Below, in pieces: positions 10,195 to 19,249 of a stretch of DNA of 64,000 nucleotides (the stretch's first letter is position 1; each line of letters opens with the position of its first letter). Position numbers and translations under genes: made by a program. The notes under the pieces are model-generated. The model made no database searches and had not been told where the DNA came from. It was given only the letters and a program-made list of their open reading frames with translations. Origin of the DNA: Anaerolineae bacterium (lineage in GTDB: Bacteria; Chloroflexota; Anaerolineae; Promineifilales; Promineifilaceae); assembly GCA_023954475.1 (NCBI GenBank), contig JAMLHW010000015.1:1-64000 (forward strand), written 5' to 3'.

Positions 10195-11376
10195 TCAAAC
10201 GGCACCGATCAGGTGACTGAAACTGCTGCCTTGCGGCGGCGGACCCACCTGAAGTTCGTCTGCGATAGTCGCCGCCAGGTCGGCAAACGATTCGCGGACG
10301 CCGATGTTGCTCCCCGAACGGACCGGTTTGCCGTAGAGCAGCACGGGTACATATTCGCGTGAATGATCGGTGCTGGGCGTCGTCGGATCGTTGCCGTGAT
10401 CGGCCGTCAGCACCAAAATATCGTCTTCCGCCAGTGCGGCGATGATCTCCGGCAGACGGGTGTCGAACTGTGCCAATGCATCGGCGTACCCTTGCGGATT
10501 GTTGCGATGGCCGAATTTGGCGTCGAAATCGACCAGATTCGTAAAAATTAGACCACGATCGCGCCGCTCCCGCATCGCCGCCAGCGTTTTGTCGACGCCG
10601 TCCATATTGCTGACCGTGTGAACGGCATCAGTGACGCCCTGACCGACAAAGATATCCTCGATTTTGCCGACGGCATAGACCATTTGGCTAGCTTCTTTAA
10701 TGGCATCGAGTAAAGTGGGCTGCGGCGGCACGACGGAATAATCACGGCGGTTGGCGGTACGCGTGAAACTGCCGGGTGAGCCGACGAATGGACGCGCAAT
10801 GACACGACTGACTTCGTGCTGTCCGCGCAAAATCCCGCGTGCCGTGCTACACATCGCATACAGTTCTTCGAGTGGGATAATCTCTTCGTGGGCGGCGATT
10901 TGGAAGACGCTGTCGCCGGATGTGTAGACAATGGATTTGCCGGTTGCGATATGTTCCGGGCCGAGTACGTCGATGATGACAGTGCCTGAAGCGGGGTAGT
11001 TGCCGAGCCAGCCACGTCCGGTTTCGGCCGAAAACCGATCCATCACTTCCGCCGGAAATCCATTCGGATACGTCGGGAAAGGTTGCAGCAGATGCAGCCC
11101 CATCAGCTCCCAGTGTCCCGTCGTCGTATCTTTCCCCGCCGAAACTTCAGCCATTTTGCCGTAGGCAGCGGTCGGCTGCGTTTGAGGGCGCACACCTTCA
11201 AGAATGGCGATATTTCCCAGTCCCATGCGTTCCATATTCGGCACACTGAGACCGCCGACAGCCCACGCCGTATTGCCCAGCGTGTGGCTGCCGACATCGC
11301 CATAGTTGGCCGCATCCGGTGTTTCACCGATGCCGACGCTATCGAGAACGATGACGATGAAGCGATTGACTGTCAT
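10195..11376 (-). CDS. deoB: phosphopentomutase
   Basis: 393 residues, the usual length. It interconverts (deoxy)ribose 1-phosphate and 5-phosphate, linking nucleoside breakdown to the pentose phosphate pathway. Alkaline-phosphatase-fold motifs are present: [18 protein letters not shown] (metal-binding Asp near the start), [13 protein letters not shown] (the Thr phosphorylated in the active enzyme), [13 protein letters not shown], and near the end [14 protein letters not shown] and [19 protein letters not shown] (metal-binding Asp/His). Start ATG 11376 has GAGGT upstream; a longer frame to 11403 lacks support. It stands alone here; the purine nucleoside phosphorylase that would supply its substrate is about 12 kb away. 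A TATAAT -10 element (complement of 11436-11441) lies about 60 bases upstream. Confidence 0.95.
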   Translation of the reverse strand: MTVNRFIVIVLDSVGIGETPDAANYGDVGSHTLGNTAWAVGGLSVPNMERMGLGNIAILEGVRPQTQPTAAYGKMAEVSAGKDTTTGHWELMGLHLLQPFPTYPNGFPAEVMDRFSAETGRGWLGNYPASGTVIIDVLGPEHIATGKSIVYTSGDSVFQIAAHEEIIPLEELYAMCSTARGILRGQHEVSRVIARPFVGSPGSFTRTANRRDYSVVPPQPTLLDAIKEASQMVYAVGKIEDIFVGQGVTDAVHTVSNMDGVDKTLAAMRERRDRGLIFTNLVDFDAKFGHRNNPQGYADALAQFDTRLPEIIAALAEDDILVLTADHGNDPTTPSTDHSREYVPVLLYGKPVRSGSNIGVRESFADLAATIADELQVGPPPQGSSFSHLIGAV

Positions 11377-11469
11377 GGGAATACCTCGCGTTGTGTCACA
11401 CACCTTACCGTGCGTGGAGACAAGTTTGTCGGCCTATTATACTCGACAGCCATTTGGCATCGACAATTG

Positions 11470-12780
11470 TTAGCCCCAGCGCCAGAAGAACAGCCCGGCG
11501 ACCAGACGGAGCGCTGCAATGGTGAACAGCGCTTGGGTAAGGCCGATCACTTTGGCGATTTCCGGTCCCAGCAACGAGCCTGCCAGCACCGCAGTATAGA
11601 GGATCAGATTGTACCAGGCCAGGTAGGGTGGGCGGTTATGGGAAGGCGTCTGGTCGAGCAGATAATTGCTCAAAGTGCCGCTTACCAGCGCCCAGACCAA
11701 GCCGCCGACAAGCGATGTGACGAGATAAAGCGTGGTATCGTGGGACAGGCCGACCATGATGGGATACAAGCACATGCCGACTGTACCCACAGCAAGCGTG
11801 CGCCGATAGCCCCAGCGGGTACTCAGCGAGGCGATTTGTGTCGAGCCGATCAGTACAGAAACATAGAAAAAGACATTGCCGAGTCCATAGGTCTGGTCGG
11901 ACAGGTCGAGGACGCGCACGACTACCAGAGGGAACAAGGGAATGGCCAAATATTGCGTGAAATGAAAGCCGAACAACAGCGCCATTGACTTGCCGTAGTG
12001 GCCGCGCAATATAGTTGGCGTCAACCGCTCGCGCACTGTTCTGCCGTTGATGAAAAATCGCGTACCCACTGCCGTGCGGAGCCCACTCCAATGACGAGGT
12101 GCACCCGGATGCCCCCAATCCATGTGCCACGTTTTCTTTGCCGTCGGGTGCGTGGGCTGTTCGGCCGAATTCGGTCGAATCAGGTACAAATGCACACTGC
12201 TCATCAACGCACCAAAGAAACCGATAGCGAAAATCAAGGGATAGGCATCGGGCCAACGGTTGAGAATAGTGCCGCTCAGGAGCGAGACGATAATCATGGC
12301 AGCGGCGAGCACCGCGTTGCGCACGCCAACCACGTGACCGCGCCATTCATCAGGCACAGCCGTTGCGAACAGGCCATTAAAGCCCACCGCCAGTGCCACG
12401 CCAGGGATACTCATGATAAAAGTCAGCCCTATCAAGGCCCAGATTTGCTGGCTTGGTACGAGCAGCAGGGGAATGAATACCCACGGCAAATAGAAAATGC
12501 GGTGGCCGACCGATGTCCAGAAGACAGCCCGGTCAATCGGCCGATGTGCCAGCCAGCGACCGGCCGGCAGCGACATGGCCAGCGCGGTCAAGGCGGGCGC
12601 AGCGTTGAGCAGACCGATCTGGAAGCCGGTTGCACCCATGCGGGTCGCATAAATGGCGACAAAAGCGAGCGATGTGCCGCTGAGTACGCCGTACCAGCCG
12701 ATATCGGCGTAAAGATGGAAAAAGTTGCGCCGCAAATCGGCCGATACCGGCTCGCGAGTGCTCATTACTGAAGTAGCCAT
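11470..12780 (-). CDS. MFS transporter
   Basis: 436 residues with about 11-12 hydrophobic segments and a central cytoplasmic loop (about 205-265, HWSGLRTAVG region). The overall shape is that of the major facilitator superfamily, with a short charged loop after segment 2 (AGRWLAHRPIDRAVFW) in the place of the usual G-x-x-x-D-R motif. Substrate cannot be inferred. Start ATG 12780 is preceded by GAGGACGT; an internal ATG at 12765 is possible. The gene lies downstream of nothing obviously related and is divergent from the acyl-CoA synthetase gene. Confidence 0.8.
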   Translation of the reverse strand: MATSVMSTREPVSADLRRNFFHLYADIGWYGVLSGTSLAFVAIYATRMGATGFQIGLLNAAPALTALAMSLPAGRWLAHRPIDRAVFWTSVGHRIFYLPWVFIPLLLVPSQQIWALIGLTFIMSIPGVALAVGFNGLFATAVPDEWRGHVVGVRNAVLAAAMIIVSLLSGTILNRWPDAYPLIFAIGFFGALMSSVHLYLIRPNSAEQPTHPTAKKTWHMDWGHPGAPRHWSGLRTAVGTRFFINGRTVRERLTPTILRGHYGKSMALLFGFHFTQYLAIPLFPLVVVRVLDLSDQTYGLGNVFFYVSVLIGSTQIASLSTRWGYRRTLAVGTVGMCLYPIMVGLSHDTTLYLVTSLVGGLVWALVSGTLSNYLLDQTPSHNRPPYLAWYNLILYTAVLAGSLLGPEIAKVIGLTQALFTIAALRLVAGLFFWRWG

Positions 12781-13018
12781 ACGTCCTCAACTCCCACTCC
12801 GGCGTAGTTGGTAAGGTTTTGACTCCGGTGTGGTGAGCAGTTTGTATCAAACCGATCGAGTATGCCGCGATTATCTCACCGTGTCAAAATTCATCGGCGA
12901 GGCTGTGAATTGCGTGAGCGGTTGGGGTGAAATCCTTTCCCGCGTGCGGATTATTCCATGCTAAAATAGCAGCACAAATCAACAAAACCGGTGCAATCTG
13001 CCGTACTTGAGAACCGAT

Positions 13019-14548
13019 ATGCTTTTCCTCGACCACCTTCACACCCATTGCAGCCGACTCGCTCATAAAACCGCCATCGAATTTGTCGCGCCAGATTCGG
13101 CCGAAACGCACATGGTGACGTACCGACAACTGGAAGAGGCTATCCAACGCACCATGACATTGTTGCAATCGTATGGTGTCGAAGCAGGTGATCGGGTCGC
13201 TTTGCAACTGCCGAAATGTTTGCCGTTTCTCTACCTGCACCTGGCGATCATGCGTCTCGGCGCGATCAGCTTGCCGCTCAACCCCGGTTATCCACCACAT
13301 GAACTGCACTACTTTCTGGAAGACGCCGCTGCCAAACTATTTGTTGCTGATAGTGCCAACCGCAGCGCTATCGATCCCCTACAACCGACGCTAGCCGAGC
13401 TGCAACATATTCTTTACCTCGACCCTTTTTCCGACCAATTCGATGCGTTGATAGCCGGTAGGCCGGCAACGAATGCCCGACTCCCCGCCAATCCGGCTAC
13501 CATCGCTCTCATGATCTACACGTCTGGTACGACCGGTCGGCCGAAAGGGGCCACATTGACGCATGGCAACATCACTGCGAATCTGAACAGTTTGCACACA
13601 GCGTGGGGCTGGCAGGAACAGGATGTGCTATTGCATGTGCTGCCGATTTTTCACGTACATGGCTTGATTGTGGCGCTTCATGGGGCATTGAACGCCGGCG
13701 CGACGGCAGTGTTGCTGCCCAAATTCGATGGCGACGATGTGATCGACCGCCTCATTTCCGGCAAATACTCGGTGTTTATGGGCGTGCCGACAATGCACCG
13801 ACGACTGCTCGATGTAGCGCAGGGCAGGGACGTCGATTTCGGCCGAATGCGACTCATGACCTCCGGCTCCGACCGGCTACCGGACGATGTGTTTCAGGCG
13901 TATCAGGATCGCTTCGGCTACACGCTGCTGGAACGGTACGGCATGTCGGAAACCGGCATGTTGATCTCCAATCCGCTGCATGGTGAACGGCGTGTCGGTT
14001 CGGTCGGGTTGCCATTGCCAGGTGTGTCGGTACGAATCGTCGATCCCGAAATGGAACAGCAGTTGCCGGACGGCACAGTGGGTGCGGTGCAGGTCAAGGG
14101 GGACAACGTGTGTCCTGGTTATTGGCGCAAACCGGAAAAATCGGCCGAAGCATTCACACCGGACGGCTGGCTGCGTACCGGCGACATGGGTGTGCGTGCC
14201 CCGGATGGCTACTACACGCTCAAAGGCCGCGCCAAAGATTTGATCATTACCGGTGGATACAATGTTTATCCGCCCGAAGTCGAACTGGTTCTGGCTGACC
14301 ATCCCGCCGTAACGGCGAGTGCCGTGGTCGGTTGTCCCGACCGAGAGTGGGGCGAAACTGTCGCAGCATGTGTCGTCTTACAGCCGAACAGCAGGATTAC
14401 CGAGGATGAACTCATCGCCTATTGTCGCGAACGTCTGGTACATTACAAAGCCCCGCGCCGCGTTGTCTTCATGTCTGATTTTCCGCGCAATGCGTTGGGG
14501 AAAGTACAAAAAGCGGAACTGCGCCGGTTGTTAACGGCGGATGCGTAA
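13019..14548 (+). CDS. AMP-forming acyl-CoA synthetase, malonyl-CoA-synthetase-like
   Basis: 509 residues, ANL superfamily. It activates a carboxylic acid as acyl-AMP and then transfers it to CoA. The P-loop [16 protein letters not shown], the [17 protein letters not shown] segment, [10 protein letters not shown] (A5), WLRTGDMG (A7), [16 protein letters not shown] (A8) and the C-terminal Lys in [10 protein letters not shown] (A10) are all present. HVHGL resembles MatB-type malonyl-CoA synthetases, but medium-chain ligases share it, so the substrate is uncertain. ATG 13019 is preferred; the frame extends to a TTG at 13007. A 238-base divergent region separates it from an MFS gene. Confidence 0.85.
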   Translation: MLFLDHLHTHCSRLAHKTAIEFVAPDSAETHMVTYRQLEEAIQRTMTLLQSYGVEAGDRVALQLPKCLPFLYLHLAIMRLGAISLPLNPGYPPHELHYFLEDAAAKLFVADSANRSAIDPLQPTLAELQHILYLDPFSDQFDALIAGRPATNARLPANPATIALMIYTSGTTGRPKGATLTHGNITANLNSLHTAWGWQEQDVLLHVLPIFHVHGLIVALHGALNAGATAVLLPKFDGDDVIDRLISGKYSVFMGVPTMHRRLLDVAQGRDVDFGRMRLMTSGSDRLPDDVFQAYQDRFGYTLLERYGMSETGMLISNPLHGERRVGSVGLPLPGVSVRIVDPEMEQQLPDGTVGAVQVKGDNVCPGYWRKPEKSAEAFTPDGWLRTGDMGVRAPDGYYTLKGRAKDLIITGGYNVYPPEVELVLADHPAVTASAVVGCPDREWGETVAACVVLQPNSRITEDELIAYCRERLVHYKAPRRVVFMSDFPRNALGKVQKAELRRLLTADA

Positions 14549-14620
14549 GCGCGAAAAGTCAGACTATCCCGGTGTCACTTTTTACTTTCTCTCTGTGTTG
14601 GCGCAGGCAGGATATGTCGT

Positions 14621-15895
14621 TCAGGCGGCAGCCGTAGCCTGTGCCAGTTTGCGGTCACGGCTGACTAGCCACAACGTCGCTGCAATCATCAAAACTGATG
14701 CGACCAGCCCGACGACGCTGACCCCTAGATAACCCGTACCGGCAAAGACGATGCCGACCGAAAGGCTGGCCGATCCCGCACCAACTGCCACAATCGCTTC
14801 GCTGGCTCCCTGTGCCCGACCGCGTTCGTGCGCTGCCAGAGCGTTGAGCAGCAGCGAAGATCCGGCAACATAGCAGAAATTCCAGCCCAGACCGAGCAAA
14901 AACAGCGCCAGTCCGAGCACCGGCACGCGCAGCGAGAGCGGCGCGAGGATGCAAGATGCAATGAGGATGCCACTGCCGGAGAGGATGACGGCAATTCGGC
15001 CGATGCGATCAATCAGCCATCCCGTCAACGGTGCGAGGCCAAACATGCCCAATGTGTGCAGCATGATTACATTCGAAATGTTGGTCGTATTGTGTGCGTG
15101 ATGGCTCATGTGCAGCGGCGTGATCACCATCAGGAACGCCATCACGAAGTAGCCGATCGTCATCGACAGAATGGCGAGTTGCACCATTGGCGCGGCGAAA
15201 ATTTCGCGTAGCGGACGCCGATCAGCAACAATATTGTCAATACTTTCAGGATGCAGCGCAGCTTCCTCAATGGCGACCTGTTCGCCGATATCTTTGGGAT
15301 CGGGTCGCAGTAACAAGAAAACAATTAGTGTGCCGGCAAATGTCAGCAATCCGGCGATGACAAACGGGCCAACGTATTCAGAGATGCCGCGTGCTGCCAT
15401 CCAGGCACCGCTAATCGGCACGAGACGCGGCCCGAGGACAGCACCAATCGTTCCGGCAAAGACAATCAAACCGATGATACGGGCGCGGCGGGCGAGGGGG
15501 TACACTTCTGCGGCAACGTAGCGGCTTTGGTCACCGGAGGCACGCGCCATGCCGAGCAGCATCGCGCCGAATATAAAGCCGATAAAATTGTTGTTGAAGA
15601 TGGATAAAGCCGAGATCGCGGCTCCGATGACGGCGAGGCTGTAGCCAAATGAGAGTGATAAGCGGCGGCCGACCTGATCGAGCATTCGGCCGAAAGGATA
15701 GGCAAACGCCGCCCGTCCGATCAACCCAATCGTATTAGGCCAGCCGGCTGTCGCTTCTGTACCGCTCAATTCAGCGACAATGATCGGCGATAACGTGAAG
15801 GCGGCAATCGTGCTGGCTGAAAAAAAGCTCTGCGCGACAAAAAGAACGCTCGCAGTGCGTTGGCGCAGAGAATCCGGAATGGGTGTAGTTGACAT
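14621..15895 (-). CDS. MFS transporter, probably drug/metabolite efflux type
   Basis: 424 residues with about 12 membrane segments in two halves separated by a charged loop (LRPDPKDIGEQVAIEEAALHP). The motif AYPFGRMLDQVGRRLSLSFGY matches MFS motif A (G-x-x-x-D-x-x-G-R-R), and a weaker copy, TGWLIDRIGRIAVILSG, sits in the second half as usual. Start ATG 15895 has AAGGATT five bases upstream. That ribosome site lies in one arm of a perfect 13-base inverted repeat, so translation may be controlled by RNA structure. The frame extends upstream to 15937, but that part contains the hairpin. Converges with the acyl-CoA synthetase gene. Confidence 0.85.
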   Translation of the reverse strand: MSTTPIPDSLRQRTASVLFVAQSFFSASTIAAFTLSPIIVAELSGTEATAGWPNTIGLIGRAAFAYPFGRMLDQVGRRLSLSFGYSLAVIGAAISALSIFNNNFIGFIFGAMLLGMARASGDQSRYVAAEVYPLARRARIIGLIVFAGTIGAVLGPRLVPISGAWMAARGISEYVGPFVIAGLLTFAGTLIVFLLLRPDPKDIGEQVAIEEAALHPESIDNIVADRRPLREIFAAPMVQLAILSMTIGYFVMAFLMVITPLHMSHHAHNTTNISNVIMLHTLGMFGLAPLTGWLIDRIGRIAVILSGSGILIASCILAPLSLRVPVLGLALFLLGLGWNFCYVAGSSLLLNALAAHERGRAQGASEAIVAVGAGSASLSVGIVFAGTGYLGVSVVGLVASVLMIAATLWLVSRDRKLAQATAAA

Positions 15896-15898
15896 GAC

Positions 15899-15942
15899 AA
15901 TCCTTGTGCTCGTGACCAGATTTCCGGGTGAGCACAAGGATT
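15899..15942 (-). promoter_or_regulatory. 13-bp perfect inverted repeat hiding the MFS gene ribosome site
   Basis: AATCCTTGTGCTC (15899-15911) and GAGCACAAGGATT (15930-15942) are exact complements with an 18-base loop. On the minus strand the second arm ends in AAGGATT, the likely Shine-Dalgarno, just before GTC-ATG. There is no T-run after it. It may mask the ribosome site until transcription starts inside the loop or until something opens the stem; it would also block translation of read-through mRNA from the gene upstream. Confidence 0.6.
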
Positions 15943-15964
15943 TTACAACCGCAATCGAATCTGT

Positions 15965-16741
15965 CTACCGATTTTCCCACTTGGTGCCATTTTCCACTAC
16001 GCTGCCGTGCATTGGAACAGCATTTGCACCTTTTAGAATTGTTGCTTGTGCTGGTAATGGGCAATTGTGTGCGACAAACACAAAGTCATCGAAGCGGAGA
16101 TCTGCGTTATTTGAGAATGAATAGGCGTAAACGCCAACCCTGCCTGCCTGATTGGGAACATTGGTTATGAAAACCCCATTGACAGATGCACGCACATTGG
16201 TTCCGGAACGCGTGAGTGCAAGCGTGTTGCTGCCGGAAGTGATAGCGCTTGAACTGCCGTAATTGATCAAGGTCCATCCACTTGAAGTTGTGTATCTGAA
16301 AACGTACCATTCATCATAGTATGGTAGAACCTCGAACGTGTAGAAAGTGGACCAATCATCAGCGATGCCATAAACAATGCCAACATCGCCATCGCCGGCA
16401 GCAATACGGCCTTTGACTTGTACTTGCTGTGCATCTTCCCAACGGAAACCGGCTGTTGCAGCCACATCCCAATCCACTTCGTCGAAAAAGATGCGATATT
16501 CGTTGTTATAGTAGGACAGCGAAAACTCACTGAAATTCTCTATTGGCCATCCGCTGTTCGAGTCGCTGAAATCGTCGATGTAGGGACTACCGCAAACGTT
16601 GTTGAGGACGACCGGCAAATACACGGTCGCAGCGCTTTGAGATTCGGCCGATGAAGGACTCAAAGTAGCTGATGCGCCCAATGCGTACATAGTAGCAATG
16701 ACCGTCATTGCCACTGCAAAAAACAGTATACGGCTTTTCAT
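15965..16741 (-). CDS. secreted protein with VYLPVVLN motif and a concanavalin-like beta domain
   Basis: 258 residues. A signal peptide (MKSRILFFAVAMTVIATMYALGASA) is followed by a Ser-rich stretch, then ATVYLPVVLNNVCG, then a beta-rich domain (about 60-235). Its features (DDFSDSNSGWPIENF, FEVLPYYDEWYVFRY, LALTRSGTNVRASVNGVF, LRFDDFVFVAHNC) resemble LamG/DUF1080-type sugar-binding sandwiches. Two Cys, one at each end of the domain, may pair. ATG 16741 with AGGAG upstream fits the signal peptide; a longer frame to 16864 is unsupported. Possibly a surface carbohydrate-binding protein; no catalytic residues recognised. The C-terminus ends without a membrane anchor. Confidence 0.75.
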   Translation of the reverse strand: MKSRILFFAVAMTVIATMYALGASATLSPSSAESQSAATVYLPVVLNNVCGSPYIDDFSDSNSGWPIENFSEFSLSYYNNEYRIFFDEVDWDVAATAGFRWEDAQQVQVKGRIAAGDGDVGIVYGIADDWSTFYTFEVLPYYDEWYVFRYTTSSGWTLINYGSSSAITSGSNTLALTRSGTNVRASVNGVFITNVPNQAGRVGVYAYSFSNNADLRFDDFVFVAHNCPLPAQATILKGANAVPMHGSVVENGTKWENR

Positions 16742-16914
16742 GATTATTCTCCTGAATTGCACGATTCTACGCCGAATTGCAACTTCACTATTGTCAGTAT
16801 ACATGACAAATTGCAGGTTGTATAGTGTGTAAGGAATGGATTCGGCCGAATGCGTAGCCGCCAAATCGCCATAGCTGCCCAGAGTGAACGGCCGCCATGC
16901 AATCCATACAAGTC

Positions 16915-17036
16915 GTTTCGATTTTCCCGGCTTGTGATATACTTCGCAGTTGGTTGCGGACGGGTTGTAACCGGCCTGTTATCAGCCTCAACTACACTGG
17001 AACAACCAGACAGCACTTATCCCAAAGTTCAAGGAG
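16915..17036 (+). promoter_or_regulatory. probable promoter and leader of sucCD
   Basis: In the 302-base gap before sucC, an extended -10 (TG-A-TATACT, 16935-16943) lies about 100 bases before the start codon; the -35 region 17 bases upstream (GTTTCG) is weak. The leader ends in AAGGAG (17031-17036), seven bases before a GTG start. One TCGGCCGA octamer (16842-16849) lies in the same gap outside any gene. Confidence 0.4.
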
Positions 17037-17043
17037 AGCGTTT

Positions 17044-18189
17044 GTGAATCTCATCGAATATCATGCAAAACGGTTATTCGGGCAGCACGGCATTCCCGTA
17101 CCAGCCGGCGAATTGGCCTATACGCCGGAAGAGGCTCGCACTATTGCCGAGCGTCTCGGCGGTGGTACCGTTGTCGTCAAGGCGCAGGTATTGACCGGCG
17201 GTCGCGGTAAGGCAGGCGGCGTCAAGCTGGCCCACAATCCCGATGAAGCTGAGGCCCGTGCCCGCGACATTTTGGGCCTCGATATCAAAGGCTTCACCGT
17301 TCACAAAGTCCTCGTTGATCCCGGCGTCGTCATTCAAGATGAAATTTATCTGGCAATTCTGCTCGATCGGGCTGCTCGTCGGCCGATGATTATGGCGTCA
17401 GCGGCGGGTGGCATGGACATCGAAGCCGTGGCTGAAGAAACGCCGGAAAAAATCATCAAAGTCCACATCAATCCACAAATTGGCGTGCGTACCTTTCACT
17501 CGACTTATATTGCGTCGCGCATGGCATTGCCCCAAGAGTTGTGGGGCCAGTTCCACAACGTCGTGACGAATCTATACGACTGCTTCATCAGCAACGACGC
17601 GTCATTGACCGAGATCAACCCACTGATCATCGACGGCGACGGCAATTTGATGGCGGTTGACGGCAAAATGACGATTGACGACAACGGACTCGCGCGCCAT
17701 CCCGAACTCGCCGAACTGCGCGAGGCCGATGCAGAGACGGCATCAGAACGCGAAGCACGCAAGCACGGCATCAATTTCATCCAGCTCGACGGCAATATCG
17801 GTTGCATGGTCAACGGTGCCGGGTTGGCGATGACGTCGATGGATGTGATCAAGTTGTTCGGCGGTTCGCCGGCCAATTTCCTCGACATCGGCGGCGGCGC
17901 AAAAGCTGAACAGGTCACGGCAGCATTGCGCTTGATTTTGAGTGACAAAAACGTGGAAGCGGTGTTGATCAACATTTTTGGCGGTATCACGCGTGGTGAT
18001 GAAGTGGCGCGTGGCATTATCGCTGCCCTGGATCAGGTAGATACCAAAGTTCCCTTTGTCGTGCGACTCGCCGGTACCAATGCGACTGAAGGCCGTGCAA
18101 TTCTCGCTGACCAGAACATGACAACGGCGGTAACGTTGTCGGAAGCAGCCCAAAAAGCGATTGCAGCGGCCAAAGGTAGGGGAGTGTAA
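17044..18189 (+). CDS. sucC: succinate-CoA ligase (ADP-forming), beta subunit
   Basis: 381 residues, normal for SucC. With SucD it makes succinate and ATP (or GTP) from succinyl-CoA in the TCA cycle. The ATP-grasp domain shows [18 protein letters not shown] near residue 45, and [11 protein letters not shown] around 195-205 with the metal-binding Asn. The C-terminal CoA-ligase domain has [11 protein letters not shown] and [16 protein letters not shown]. The start is GTG 17044, chosen because AAGGAG lies seven bases upstream and MNLIEYHAK is the usual family start; the open frame continues upstream without support. sucD follows three bases after the stop. Confidence 0.95.
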   Translation: MNLIEYHAKRLFGQHGIPVPAGELAYTPEEARTIAERLGGGTVVVKAQVLTGGRGKAGGVKLAHNPDEAEARARDILGLDIKGFTVHKVLVDPGVVIQDEIYLAILLDRAARRPMIMASAAGGMDIEAVAEETPEKIIKVHINPQIGVRTFHSTYIASRMALPQELWGQFHNVVTNLYDCFISNDASLTEINPLIIDGDGNLMAVDGKMTIDDNGLARHPELAELREADAETASEREARKHGINFIQLDGNIGCMVNGAGLAMTSMDVIKLFGGSPANFLDIGGGAKAEQVTAALRLILSDKNVEAVLINIFGGITRGDEVARGIIAALDQVDTKVPFVVRLAGTNATEGRAILADQNMTTAVTLSEAAQKAIAAAKGRGV

Positions 18190-18192
18190 TCA

Positions 18193-19053
18193 ATGAGTAT
18201 CTTAGCAGACAAAAACACACGAGTCGTTGTCCAGGGTATTACGGGACGTGAAGGGTCGTTTCACACTCGTCAAATGATGGCTTATGGGACGTCTATCGTA
18301 GCAGGGACCAACCCGCGCAAAGGCGGCCAGAAATTCGACGATCAGGTGCCGATTTTTGCGACGGTACGTGAAGCGGTAGAGCAAACGGGTGCCAATGCTG
18401 CGGTGGCGTTTGTGCCGCCACGGTTTGCACCGGACGCCATTCTCGAATCGGCCGATGCCGGTATCGCGCTTGTCGTTTGCCTCACCGAATACATTCCCGT
18501 CCTGGAAATGGTCAAGGTTCGCGCGTATCTCGACAGCACGAACACACGCCTTATCGGCCCCAATTGCCCCGGCTTGATTACACCCGAACAAGCCAAACTG
18601 GGCATCATTCCCGGCAATGTCGTCATGCCCGGCTCAGTCGGCATCGTTTCAAAAAGTGGGACATTGACCTACGAAGTGATTGGCGCATTGACACACAAAG
18701 GCGTCGGCCAGTCAACCTGTGTCGGTATCGGAGGCGATCCGATTCAAGGCACTGATTTCATCGATTGTTTGCGCCTGTTTCAGGCTGATGACGAAACTGA
18801 ACAGATCGTTTTGATGGGTGAGATAGGTGGCAATGCCGAAGAGTTGGCGGCAGCGTACATCAAAGAGCATGTGACCAAACCGGTTTACGCCTTCATCGCC
18901 GGGCGCACTGCGCCGCCCGGTCGCCGCATGGGTCATGCCGGTGCCATTGTCGAAGGCAATGTCGGTACGGCCGAAAGCAAAATGGAAGCGCTCACCGCTG
19001 CCGGCGTTGTCGTCGTCGATCATCCTGACCAATTTGCAGACGTTATCAGCTGA
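18193..19053 (+). CDS. sucD: succinate-CoA ligase (ADP-forming), alpha subunit
   Basis: 286 residues. It binds CoA through an N-terminal Rossmann fold ([15 protein letters not shown]) and carries the phosphorylated active-site His in [16 protein letters not shown] (about residue 245). [20 protein letters not shown] and SKSGTLTYE are standard. It starts three bases after sucC, and a strong factor-independent terminator lies about 100 bases after its stop, closing a two-gene operon. Confidence 0.96.
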   Translation: MSILADKNTRVVVQGITGREGSFHTRQMMAYGTSIVAGTNPRKGGQKFDDQVPIFATVREAVEQTGANAAVAFVPPRFAPDAILESADAGIALVVCLTEYIPVLEMVKVRAYLDSTNTRLIGPNCPGLITPEQAKLGIIPGNVVMPGSVGIVSKSGTLTYEVIGALTHKGVGQSTCVGIGGDPIQGTDFIDCLRLFQADDETEQIVLMGEIGGNAEELAAAYIKEHVTKPVYAFIAGRTAPPGRRMGHAGAIVEGNVGTAESKMEALTAAGVVVVDHPDQFADVIS

Positions 19054-19150
19054 TGTGCTCCCCGGAAGCCGGGTACTGTTGTACAGTGCAGTTATTCACG
19101 TCTGCGTAGTGTAAGCGTTAACCAGGCGTTCAGCTTCAGTTCACAATCGA

Positions 19151-19188
19151 CCGTGAAACGTGTTATAGTCGCGTTTCACGGTTTTTTT
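19151..19188 (+). terminator. factor-independent terminator of sucCD
   Basis: CCGTGAAACG (19151-19160) pairs perfectly with CGTTTCACGG (19172-19181), followed by seven T (19182-19188). This is the clearest terminator in the window. Confidence 0.9.
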
Positions 19189-19205
19189 GCTGTGGAAAAT
19201 TAAGG

Positions 19206-19232
19206 AGTGACAGTCATACACTGTCACTTTTT
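19206..19232 (+). terminator. second hairpin with T-run before the GT-C gene
   Basis: AGTGACAG (19206-19213) pairs with CTGTCACT (19221-19228), loop seven bases, and T follows to 19232. It backs up the sucCD terminator and shares its arm sequence with the hairpin at 4958-5000. Confidence 0.6.
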
Positions 19233-19249
19233 GTTGCGTAGATTGATTT

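Noticed and set aside
14549-14620. Terminator between the acyl-CoA synthetase and the MFS gene
   Set aside because: Only a six-base AAAAGT/ACTTTT pairing was found, too weak to call.
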